From Burkholderiales bacterium (GTDB taxonomy: Bacteria > Pseudomonadota > Gammaproteobacteria > Burkholderiales > Burkholderiaceae_C), in contig JACRAY010000035.1 in the NCBI GenBank assembly GCA_016213325.1, forward strand, positions 1 to 64,000: DNA of 64,000 nt, read 5' to 3'. Of the stretch, positions 25,394 through 33,600 are shown piece by piece. Position 1 is the first letter of the stretch. Each line of letters begins with the position of its first letter. The notes beneath the pieces were generated by a model. The model saw only the letters and a list, made by a program, of their open reading frames with translations. It ran no database searches and had not been told where the DNA came from. The translations under genes and the position numbers were made by a program.

Positions 25394-25882
25394 ATGGAAA
25401 CACTCGACAAGTACGACGTCCAAATACTTACCGAGCTGCAGGCCGAGGCGCGGCTCACCAATGCCGAACTCGCGTCGCGCGTGGGGCTGTCCGCCGCGCC
25501 CTGCTGGCGGCGCGTGCGCGCGCTGGAGGAGGCGGGGTACATCAGGGGCTACCGCGCGGAGATCGACCGCCACAAGGTGGGGCTGGGCGTGCTGGCCTTC
25601 GTGCGCGTCGATGCCGAGCGGGTGGCCGCCGAGCGCACGCGCGAGATGGAAGAAGCCATCCGCAAGGTGCCCGAGATCGTGTCGTGCCACTACATCAGCG
25701 GCACCGGTACCTTCGAGCTGCAGGTGGTGTCGCGCGACCTCGACAGCTTCTCGCAGTTCGCCCGCAAGGTGCTGCTGAACCTGCCCAACGTGAAGGAGCT
25801 GCACACGAGTTTTTCGCTGGGGGAGGTGAAGGCTAGCAGTTCATTGCCCCTGGAACATTTGAAGCCGGCAGGGAAAAAATGA
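25394..25882 (+). CDS. Lrp/AsnC family transcriptional regulator
   Basis: 162 residues. N-terminal winged helix (METLDKYDVQILTELQAEARLTNAELASRVGLSAAPCWRRVRALEEAGYI pattern) and a C-terminal RAM ligand-binding domain (about 70-150) with VSCHYISGTGTFELQVVSRDL. It should sense an amino acid and regulate the divergent 2-oxoacid oxidoreductase gene. The ATG at 25394 gives the normal family length. The gene ends in a good hairpin terminator. Confidence 0.93.
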   Translation: METLDKYDVQILTELQAEARLTNAELASRVGLSAAPCWRRVRALEEAGYIRGYRAEIDRHKVGLGVLAFVRVDAERVAAERTREMEEAIRKVPEIVSCHYISGTGTFELQVVSRDLDSFSQFARKVLLNLPNVKELHTSFSLGEVKASSSLPLEHLKPAGKK

Positions 25883-25902
25883 TCAACGCAAGTTGATCTT
25901 TT
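25881..25902. terminator. Bidirectional terminator, Lrp gene / mltA
   Basis: GATCAAC, a GCAA tetraloop and GTTGATC form a 7-bp stem preceded by an A-run and followed by TTTT. It overlaps the Lrp-gene stop codon and lies 7-10 bases from the convergent mltA stop, with A and T tracts suited to both directions. Confidence 0.8.
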
Positions 25903-25908
25903 GGGTCT

Positions 25909-27030
25909 TCAACGCGGCCACAGCACCCACAACTGCAGGGGTTGCTTGAGCCGCCCGGCAACTTCGCCCGCTTCCGGCCCCCAGCCCACGAAGTAGTCGG
26001 CCCGCACAGCACCCGTGATCGCACTGCCCGTGTCCTGGGCGAGCACCAGCCGCTGCAGACGCACAGAAGGGCCGGTAGACGCCAGCCACACCGGCGTGCC
26101 GTAGGGGATGCTGTCCCTGTCGACCGCGATCGAGCGGCCCGGGGTGAGCGGCACGCCCTGCGCGCCGCGCGGGCCGGTGTCGGCGTCGGGCAGCGGCTCC
26201 TCGCGGAAGAAGACATAGCGCGGATTGGCCCACAGCATCTCCTGCAGGCGCTGCGGATTCTGTGCGGCCCACGCCTTGATGCCGGGCCACGACGCGTCGC
26301 GCAACGCGCCCTGCTGCAACAGCCAGCCGCCGACGCTGCGATAGGGCTGTTCGTTGCTGCCGGCAAAGGCGAGGCGCACCCAGCGGCGGCTGCCGTCGGG
26401 CTCGGCGATGCTCATGCGCCCCGAACCCTGGATCTGCAGCGACAACGCATCCAGCGGGTCGGCAATCCACGCGATCTCGTGGCCGCGCAGCGCGTTGCGG
26501 GCTTCCGGCAGCGTGTCGATCTCCTGCCGCGTGTACCAGGGCCGGCGCGTCGCCAGCGATGCCGGCGGCCGGTACAGCGGCACGCGCTGGGCGGCCGTGG
26601 GTTGCCGCGAACCCTCGAGCATGGGCTCGTAGTAGCCGGTGAGCAGGCCCTCCTCGCCCATGCGCAGGGGCTCGACGCGATAGGGCTGCAGCCGCTGCTG
26701 CATCCACGCGCGCTGCTCGTCGGCCGACGCTATCGCCAGCCGCCGCACCTCGGGGCACAACGCGCCGATGACCGGCATCGGCCGCTCGCAACTGCGCAGC
26801 CACGCGTTCCAGGCTTCGTGCAGCGCGTCGTCGCCGAAGCCGGGCAGGTCATTCCAGCGCACCGGCACCCAGCGGCTGCGCGCCTGCTGGATGGCGGGTG
26901 GCAGCGGTGCTTCGTCGGCTGGCGGCAGCGTGGCGACGGGGCGCGACGGTTCGCCCGGCGGCAGCGGCACGCGTGTGCCACAGCCCGCCAGCGTTCCTAC
27001 AATGGCCGCAATAGCCACCCATCGATTCAT
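25909..27030 (-). CDS. mltA: Membrane-bound lytic murein transglycosylase A
   Basis: Cleaves peptidoglycan glycan strands with 1,6-anhydro product formation. 373 residues: signal peptide with lipobox TLAGC (Cys17), then the MltA domain with TGYYEP, IQGSGRM and SVGGWL-type motifs, then the 3D barrel with SIAVDRDSIPYGTPVW, DTGSAITGAVRADYFVGWG carrying the catalytic and structural aspartates. The chosen start at 27030 is fixed by the lipoprotein signal. Its ATG shares the four bases CATG with the start of a divergent small gene. Confidence 0.94.
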   Translation of the reverse strand: MNRWVAIAAIVGTLAGCGTRVPLPPGEPSRPVATLPPADEAPLPPAIQQARSRWVPVRWNDLPGFGDDALHEAWNAWLRSCERPMPVIGALCPEVRRLAIASADEQRAWMQQRLQPYRVEPLRMGEEGLLTGYYEPMLEGSRQPTAAQRVPLYRPPASLATRRPWYTRQEIDTLPEARNALRGHEIAWIADPLDALSLQIQGSGRMSIAEPDGSRRWVRLAFAGSNEQPYRSVGGWLLQQGALRDASWPGIKAWAAQNPQRLQEMLWANPRYVFFREEPLPDADTGPRGAQGVPLTPGRSIAVDRDSIPYGTPVWLASTGPSVRLQRLVLAQDTGSAITGAVRADYFVGWGPEAGEVAGRLKQPLQLWVLWPR

Positions 27031-27148
27031 GCTGCTGATTCTGCTCGAAGCCCTGCTCGCCCTGCTGGTGCTGGTCGTCATCGTGTGGTGGACGATGTTT
27101 TCGGGGCGTCCGAAGGGGGAGCGGCCGAAGGAAGACGACGAAGCCTGA
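27029..27148 (+). CDS. Small single-pass membrane protein (39 residues)
   Basis: MLLILLEALLALLVLVVIVW gives one clear membrane helix, followed by a charged tail with RPKGERPKED. The start codon overlaps the mltA start head-to-head in CATG. No other gene covers 27031-27148, so it is not a shadow of a larger gene. No ribosome site is obvious, which lowers confidence. The function is unknown; a role near the cell wall is only suggested by the neighbour. Confidence 0.55.
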   Translation: MLLILLEALLALLVLVVIVWWTMFSGRPKGERPKEDDEA

Positions 27149-27155
27149 CTTCGCT

Positions 27156-27184
27156 GGTGGGGTGCGCTGCGCTTTGACCCCACC
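27156..27184. repeat. REP-like palindrome
   Basis: GGTGGGGT (27156-27163) and ACCCCACC (27177-27184) flank a GC-rich 13-base loop, followed by CTACG. This resembles the GTGGG...CCCAC-CTACG class of extragenic palindromes common in proteobacteria. It lies between the small membrane gene and the convergent response-regulator gene and may also act as a terminator. Confidence 0.55.
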
Positions 27185-27225
27185 CTACGCCCAGGGCCCG
27201 TCGCACGTCGAAGACCGCCGATCGA

Positions 27226-27852
27226 TCACAAGGTCCGCAACAGGTTGGCCAGTTCCACCGCCGACTTGACTTCCATCTTGTCGAACACGCGCGCCCGGTG
27301 CACTTCGACCGTGCGCACGCTGATCGACAACTGGTCGGCGATGAGCTTGTTGGGCAGGCCCCGGGCCACGAGTTGCATCACGTCGCGCTCGCGCTCCGTC
27401 AAATCGGTCAGGCGGGCCTGCACGCGGTCCTGCTCGACGCGTGACGCCAGCACCTGCGCGGAGCGCGCCAGCGCCTGCTCGACGCGGTCCACCAGTGCGT
27501 TGTCGGAGAACGGCTTCTCGCAGAAATCGAAGGCACCGCGCTTGACCATGTCGACCGCCGTCGGCACGTCGGCATGCCCGGTGAGGAAGATCACCGGCAT
27601 CGCGTCCACCAGGCCGCGCCCGGACAGCTTGTCGAACAGGGCCAGCCCGCTCGTGCCCGGCATGCGCACGTCGAGCAGCAGGCAGCAGGGCTGGCCCGCC
27701 CTGAAGCCGCGCTCCAGCATGGCCTCGAACTCCGCCGCGCCGGCAAAGCATTCGGACAGCAGGCGCCGCGACCTGAGCAGCCAGGCCAGCGCATCGCGGA
27801 CGCTGGCGTCGTCGTCGACGATGTAGACGATGGCATTGGGTGCAGGTTGCAT
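27226..27852 (-). CDS. FixJ/NarL-type response regulator
   Basis: 208 residues. Receiver domain (about 1-125) with acidic pocket DDD (13-15), phospho-acceptor Asp61 in LLLDVRMPG, FLTGHAD and the KPF lysine. A C-terminal LuxR-type helix-turn-helix (about 148-208) reads LTERERDVMQLVARGLPNKLIA and TVEVHRARVFDKM. Its ATG overlaps the stop of the upstream sensor kinase (TGATG), so the two form a two-component pair. Targets are unknown. Confidence 0.94.
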   Translation of the reverse strand: MQPAPNAIVYIVDDDASVRDALAWLLRSRRLLSECFAGAAEFEAMLERGFRAGQPCCLLLDVRMPGTSGLALFDKLSGRGLVDAMPVIFLTGHADVPTAVDMVKRGAFDFCEKPFSDNALVDRVEQALARSAQVLASRVEQDRVQARLTDLTERERDVMQLVARGLPNKLIADQLSISVRTVEVHRARVFDKMEVKSAVELANLLRTL

Positions 27853-29891
27853 CAGGGCGGGGCGGGCGCTGGGCCCGAAGGCAGGGTGAACCGGAAAATC
27901 GTACCCTGTGGGTGATTGGGCTCGAACCCGAGGAATCCCCCATGCTGTTCCACCACCGTGCGGCACAGCGACAGGCCCAGGCCCATGCCTTCGGCCTTGG
28001 TGGTGAAGAAAGGCGTGAAGAGCTGCTGCTTCACCTCCTCGGGGATGCCGGGGCCGCAGTCGGCCACCACGAATTCGACCCACGCCTTGGCCTCGCGCGA
28101 CAGCTGCGCCGACGCGGCCAGCTTCACTTCGAGCACCAGCCACGGGTCTTCGGCGTGCGCCGCATCCATCGCCTGCATCGCATTGCGCGCCAGGTTCAGC
28201 AGCACCTGCTCCACCATCGTGCGGTCGCACAGCACTTCGGGCAAGCCGGGCGGCGTGCGGGTGTCCACGCGCACGCCGAGCTTGCGCGCCTGCAGGTTCA
28301 CCAGCGGCAGGATCGCCTCGACCAGCGCCTGCGGCGCCACCAGCTCGCGCTCCTTGTCGCGGCGGCGCACGAAGTCATGCACGCTCTTGATCACGCGGCC
28401 CGCGCGTTCGGCCTGCTCGGAGATGCGCTTCATCGCCTGCTCGATGTCGGCCAGCGCATGCGGGCCGTCCTGCAGCAGGTTGATGGAGCCGGTGGCGTAG
28501 CTGGAGATGGCGGCCAGCGGCTGGTTCAGCTCATGGCTCAGCAGCGACGCCATCTCGCCCACGGTGGCCAGGCGCGCCGTGGCCTGCAGCCTTTCCTGGC
28601 TGGCGCGCGACAGCTCCTCCACGCGGCGCTGCTCGCTGATGTCGAGCACCGCGCTCATCCAGCCGGACTGCACGCCCTGCGCGTTGATCAGCGGCGCCTC
28701 GATGATCAGCACCGGAAAGCGCGTGCCGTCCTTGCGCATGAACATCGACTCGAAGCCTTCGCGCGGCGGCACGTTACCGGCGAGCCGGATCGCCTGGCGC
28801 TTGCCGTATTCCTCGGCGAACTCCGGCGGCCAGTACGGCGGCGGATGCGCTTCGCCCAGCAGCTCGGCGGCGTTGAAGCCGACCATCTGGCAGAACGCCG
28901 GGTTCACGTAGGTGGTGCGGCCCTGCAGGTCGCGCGCGCGCAGGCCGGTGACCAGCGAGTCCTCCATCGCCTTGCGGAAGGCCAGCGCCTCGGCCAGGTC
29001 CAGCTCGGCGCGCAGGCGCCGGCGCATGTCGTGCGCCAGCAGCCACAGCACCGACACCAGCGCGATCGACATGCCCGTGACCAGCGCGGTCAGGAAGTTG
29101 GGGAACAGGTCGGGCGCCGTGCGCCAGCTGTCCATGCGCAGCACCATGGTGTTGCCCGGCAGGTCAATCAGCTGCTGCGCCATGAACACGCGCGAGCCGC
29201 GCCGCGCCGCACCGTGCATCGCCAGCCGCGTGCCGTCGGCCTCGGTGAAGGACACCTCCTGGCTGCGCGTGAGCTGCGGGCCGATCATGCCCACCAGCAT
29301 TTCGCTGAGCGCATAGGTCGCCACCACATAGCCGGTGAGCTGGCCGGCCGTCACGTGCGCCACGCACAGCTCCATCACTTCGAGCCCGAGCCCGTCCACC
29401 AGGGGCACGAAGTAGCTGCGTGCGTACGACGGCCCGTTGGTGCGCCGCGAGTTCTGGCAGGCCTGCTGCACGTCGGCCTGCGAGTTGGCGCGGCCCAGCC
29501 GGGCGAACACCGGCGAACGGTACGGCGTGTCGACGGCGGCAATGGTGCCCAGCGCCGCGTCACGCCACTCGAGCCGCACCCATTCGCGATGGTCGCGCAG
29601 CAGCCGGCGCGCTTCCTCGGACCAGGCGCCGGGCGTGGTGTAGCCCGAATGCAGCGCCTGCAGCGTCTGCACGTTGCGCGTGAGCCCCGAGCGCAGGTCG
29701 CCCAGCGCATCGGCGGCGTCGCGCTCCACCTGGCTTTGCGCCTGGCTCGCCTCGTAGCGGCCGGCCAGCCAGACCAGCGTGGCCAGCAGCGCCACCACCA
29801 GCACGGCCAGCAGGATCCACAGCGCCCAGCGCATCACCACCGAGCGGCGCCGCGGCAGCGCGAAGGTGGGCGCCGGCAGGGTGGCGCTCAC
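27852..29891 (-). CDS. Membrane PAS sensor histidine kinase
   Basis: 679 residues from a GTG that overlaps the preceding gene's stop (GTGA). Membrane helix at about 21-43, a periplasmic sensor region of about 215 residues, a second helix near 262-285, then a PAS domain (about 295-415), a HisKA domain with SHELNQPLAA (His453) and an HATPase domain with LNLARNAMQAM, DCGPGIP and GMGLGLSLCRTVVEQHGG. It should autophosphorylate and pass phosphate to the FixJ-type regulator encoded next. The signal is unknown; the PAS domain has no visible haem or flavin motif. Confidence 0.93.
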   Translation of the reverse strand: MSATLPAPTFALPRRRSVVMRWALWILLAVLVVALLATLVWLAGRYEASQAQSQVERDAADALGDLRSGLTRNVQTLQALHSGYTTPGAWSEEARRLLRDHREWVRLEWRDAALGTIAAVDTPYRSPVFARLGRANSQADVQQACQNSRRTNGPSYARSYFVPLVDGLGLEVMELCVAHVTAGQLTGYVVATYALSEMLVGMIGPQLTRSQEVSFTEADGTRLAMHGAARRGSRVFMAQQLIDLPGNTMVLRMDSWRTAPDLFPNFLTALVTGMSIALVSVLWLLAHDMRRRLRAELDLAEALAFRKAMEDSLVTGLRARDLQGRTTYVNPAFCQMVGFNAAELLGEAHPPPYWPPEFAEEYGKRQAIRLAGNVPPREGFESMFMRKDGTRFPVLIIEAPLINAQGVQSGWMSAVLDISEQRRVEELSRASQERLQATARLATVGEMASLLSHELNQPLAAISSYATGSINLLQDGPHALADIEQAMKRISEQAERAGRVIKSVHDFVRRRDKERELVAPQALVEAILPLVNLQARKLGVRVDTRTPPGLPEVLCDRTMVEQVLLNLARNAMQAMDAAHAEDPWLVLEVKLAASAQLSREAKAWVEFVVADCGPGIPEEVKQQLFTPFFTTKAEGMGLGLSLCRTVVEQHGGFLGFEPNHPQGTIFRFTLPSGPAPAPP

Positions 29892-30697
29892 AGCACGCGG
29901 TGTTCCAGCGCCGGCAACTGCGCGCGCACCTGCGCGATGCGCGCATGGTCCAGCGTGGCGGTCACGATGCCGCCGCCTTCTTCGGGCCGCTGCGCCAGCA
30001 CCACGCCCCAGGGGTCGACGATCATCGAATGGCCCCAGGTGCGCCGCCCGGTCGGGTGCGTGCCGCCCTGCGCGGGCGCCACCACGTACGCGAGGTTCTC
30101 CACGGCGCGCGCGCGCAGCAGCAGTTCCCAGTGCGCCTCGCCCGTCACATAGGTGAAGGCGCTGGGCATCAGCAGAACGTCGGCGTGCAGCTGGCGGTAC
30201 AGCTCGGGGAAGCGCAGGTCGTAGCACACCGACATGCCGATGCGCCACTGCGTGCCGTCGCGCGCGGTGAGGTCGAACGCGCGCGGCGCAGCGCCCGCCT
30301 CGATGACGCGCGCCTCGTCGTAACGCTCGCGGCCGTTGTCGAACCTGAACAGGTGGATCTTGTCGTAGCGCGCCACGCACTCGCCCTGCGGCGTAAAGGC
30401 CAGGCTCGAGTTGCGCACGTGCTGGTCGTCGCCCGCCTGCAGCGGCAGCGTTCCGCCGACGACCCACAGGCCCAGCTCGCGCGCGGTGGCCGCCAGGAAG
30501 TCCTGCACGCGGCCGCCGCCGAAAGCCTCGCGTGCGGCCACCTTGTCGCCGTCGCGCTCGCCCATCAGGCAGAAGTACTCGGGCAGCACCGCCAGCTCGG
30601 CGCCGTCGCGCGCCGCACCGGCCATGAGCGCATGGGCCGCGTCCAGGTTCGCCTGGACGGAGGGCGCCGACACCATCTGGATGGCAGCCACTTTCAT
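29888..30697 (-). CDS. Carbon-nitrogen hydrolase (nitrilase/omega-amidase family)
   Basis: 269 residues with the family triad in context: LAVLPEYFC (Glu about 42), RYDKIHLF (Lys about 110) and MSVCYDLRFPELYR (Cys about 157). This last motif is typical of the branch including deaminated-glutathione amidase and omega-amidase. The product probably hydrolyses a small amide in the cytosol, but the substrate cannot be read from sequence. Start and stop codons overlap yhdP and the sensor kinase by four bases each, so it is locked into this operon. Confidence 0.92.
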   Translation of the reverse strand: MKVAAIQMVSAPSVQANLDAAHALMAGAARDGAELAVLPEYFCLMGERDGDKVAAREAFGGGRVQDFLAATARELGLWVVGGTLPLQAGDDQHVRNSSLAFTPQGECVARYDKIHLFRFDNGRERYDEARVIEAGAAPRAFDLTARDGTQWRIGMSVCYDLRFPELYRQLHADVLLMPSAFTYVTGEAHWELLLRARAVENLAYVVAPAQGGTHPTGRRTWGHSMIVDPWGVVLAQRPEEGGGIVTATLDHARIAQVRAQLPALEHRVL

Positions 30698-33600
30698 CGC
30701 TGTGCCTCCTGCCGCACTTCACCGGCAGCGGCGGCCGGTCCTGCCGTGGGGGTGCGGGCCACCCGCGTGACGCGCGGGTCGGCCCAGGTCCCGTCGATGT
30801 GGAATTCCTGCGTGGCGGCGCGCATCAGCGGCTGGCGCAGGAACATCTGCGCCAGGAACGAGCCGAGCCCGATGGCGGGGTTGATCACGGTGGCCACCAG
30901 CGACGCCGTACCTGCGTTGATCTCCGGCACCACCACCACCCTGATGTCCTGCGTTTCGCGCGCGATGTCGGCCTTGCCGTCCATCAGCACGGCCGCCGTC
31001 ACGCCCTTCATCTGCAGGTTATTGGTGGAGGCTATGCCCTGCTGGATGGTGACGTCGCCGCGCAGGAAGTCGAAGGCGAAGCCCTCGCTGAACACATCGC
31101 GGAAGTCCAGCGCCAGCCGCCGCGGCAGCGACTGCAGGCTCAGCACGCCAAGCAGCTTGGCGATGCCGGCGTCGGCCTTCAGGAACTGGCCCGACTCGAC
31201 GTTGACATTGAAGCTGCCCTGCAGCGTGGGGTAGTCCAGCGACAGCGGCGAGCCGAGCCACGCGACCTGCCCTTCCATCTTGCCGCGGCCGCGCCGGACC
31301 ACGTCGCGCATGCCGAAGCGCGCCAGCGTGCCGCCCGCGTCCGCGATGTCGAGCTTGAAATTCATCACCGTGCGGCGGCGCTCGGACGGCGATGGCACGG
31401 CCGGGCGCGGCCCGCCCGGCGCCGCTGCCTGCGCACCGATCGCCGCCCAGTTGCCGCTGGCCGTGAAAATCGACTCCGGCGTGCTCAGCGCCAGGCGGGT
31501 CAGCCGCCATTCGCGGATGCCGCCATCGCGCGCCACCGTGGCTGCACCGCGGTTCACCGCCTCGATCTCCAGCTTGCCCAGCTTCTTGCCGCGCAGCTCG
31601 AAGTCGTCCACCACGATGTCAAGTGCCGGGATGTTGGCCGGCTGCTGGTCCAGCAGGGCCTCGACTTCGCGCGCGTCCGCCGCGGCGATGCCCAGCCGCG
31701 CCAGCCGTGCATACACGCGGCCCGCACCGGCGCCGGAAGGCTGGCGGTATTCGATGTAGCCGCTGAGTTCCTGCGCGTCGATGTTGGCGCGCCAGGTCAG
31801 GCCGTCGCGCGAGCCCCCCACCACCACTTCATTGAGGGTGCGGCCCTCCACGCGCAGCTGCCGGGTCCGCACGGCTGCCTGAGTGGGCAGGTAGCTCATG
31901 GCAGGCGAGTCGGCACCGCCACTGCGCAGGCCGGCCACCACGACAGCGCCGCCGCCCGCCGACAGCCTTTCCAGCAATTGCTCCCAAGCATCGATGTCGA
32001 CCTGCGCGAGCAGGATGTTCGCCATCACGCCCTGCTCGGGGACCACCGCGGGCTCGCCCACGCCGACCGAGATGGCGCCGCGCAGCACGCGAGCTTCGGG
32101 CCCCGACAGGTCGCGCAGGTAGTTGACCGAGGCCACCCGCCCCAGCTCCACCATCAGCCGGTCGTGCACGCGCGGCGTGCTGCCCGGCGCGGCCTGCAAG
32201 GACTCGCGCACCAGGGCAGTCTCGTAGCGCAGCGGCATCTGCGTGTCGGCCGCCTTGCCGAACGGCGCAGGCAGTTGCACGGCCAGCCCCTGCAGGCTGC
32301 TGGTGACCAGCAGTTCGGGCGTGCCGCTGCGCACGCCCAGCACCATCGAGTAAGGCGTGCTGCCGGTCATGTCGCGCGCCACCCGTGAGACGAATCCCAG
32401 CTCGGTCGCCTGCCGCAGGCCTTCGGCCGTGGCGGTGCCCTGCGCTCGCAGCACGATGGGCGCGTCCGAGACCGGCACGGCCGCCGCCGGGAAGGCGGCA
32501 CGCGTGCCGCCTTCGATGCGCACGTCGCCACCCAGCGCGCGCGCCTGTGCCCCCACCAGCTGGAAGCCGCGTTCGTTGAACACGATCGAGCCGCGGGCGC
32601 GCGTGAGCAGCGGGCTGTCGGGCGTGACCTGCAGGTCGTTGTTGGCCAGCGTCACCGTGCCGAGCACGGTGGAGCGCTCCATGCGCTGGATCGGCAGGGA
32701 CAGCTGCAGCTTCACGTCGGCAGCGCCGGTGCCGCGCGCCTTGGCCAGCGCCTGCGCGCTCATGTCGGCCAGCGGCGACTGGTTGACCACGCCCAGCGAC
32801 TCGGCCAGCGGCCCGCGGAACTGGCCCTGCACGCCGACCACCGTGTTGCGGAAGTCGGGAATCTTCGCCTGCACCTTCACCTGCACGCCCGGCGCGCCGG
32901 CGAAGCGGCCGCTGGCGTTGCGCACCTCCATGCCGTTGCCCTGGAACACCAGCTCGCCGGCCAGCTGCACCAGCGCCGGCCACGACCCCGCGCCCGTGTG
33001 CAGGGTGCGCGGCACGTAGGCATACAACACGTCCTGCACCTTCGCCGTGATCAGGAACTCGCCGCTGGCCGGGTCGGCAAAAGGGAAGTGGCGCAGGTCG
33101 CCGCGCACGCGGAACTTCGCCCCCGTGGCCGTGCCCTGCTGCACCGAGTCGCGCACATAGTGGCGCGCCTCCTGGCCCACCGCGAGCGGCAGGTAGCGGA
33201 ACACGCGCGCGCCGTCGGCGCGCGACAGGCTGCCCTGCAGGTCCAGCACACCCGGCAGGCGGGCCGCGCCTTCGCCGGTGCGCCACGAGAGGGTGGCCTC
33301 GCCCTGTGCGTCGGCGTTGCTGAACTTGAGGTCGCGCAGCTGCACCGAGGCCTGCTCGCCGTTGAGCTGCCACTGCAACTCGCCGGCCAGCGTGTCGAGC
33401 GGCAGTACCGGCTCTTCGAACACCCGCGGCAGGTCCAGCGCACCCTGCAGCACCTGCACCTTCGCGCGGCCACCCGCCTGCGTGAAGTCGAACTCCACTT
33501 CACCGCCGCGCAGTCCCGGCGAAGCCTGCTGCGCCGCGACCTCCAGGCCCGACGCGCGGCCGCGGGCTTCGTACTTCTGCAGCGCGTCCAGCGGCCCCTG

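Noticed and set aside
21807..25778. A 1323-codon open frame on the plus strand opposite the indolepyruvate oxidoreductase gene, and similar kilobase-long frames opposite pyk-pgk-azl (7003-10053) and the RND permease (40137-43445)
   Set aside because: They cross several real genes and give low-complexity His/Arg/Ala-rich peptides; they reflect third-position GC bias, not genes.
25881..25898. An FNR-like palindrome GATCAAC...GTTGATC
   Set aside because: The half-sites point the wrong way for FNR and it lies between two convergent stop codons with flanking A and T runs, so it is a terminator.
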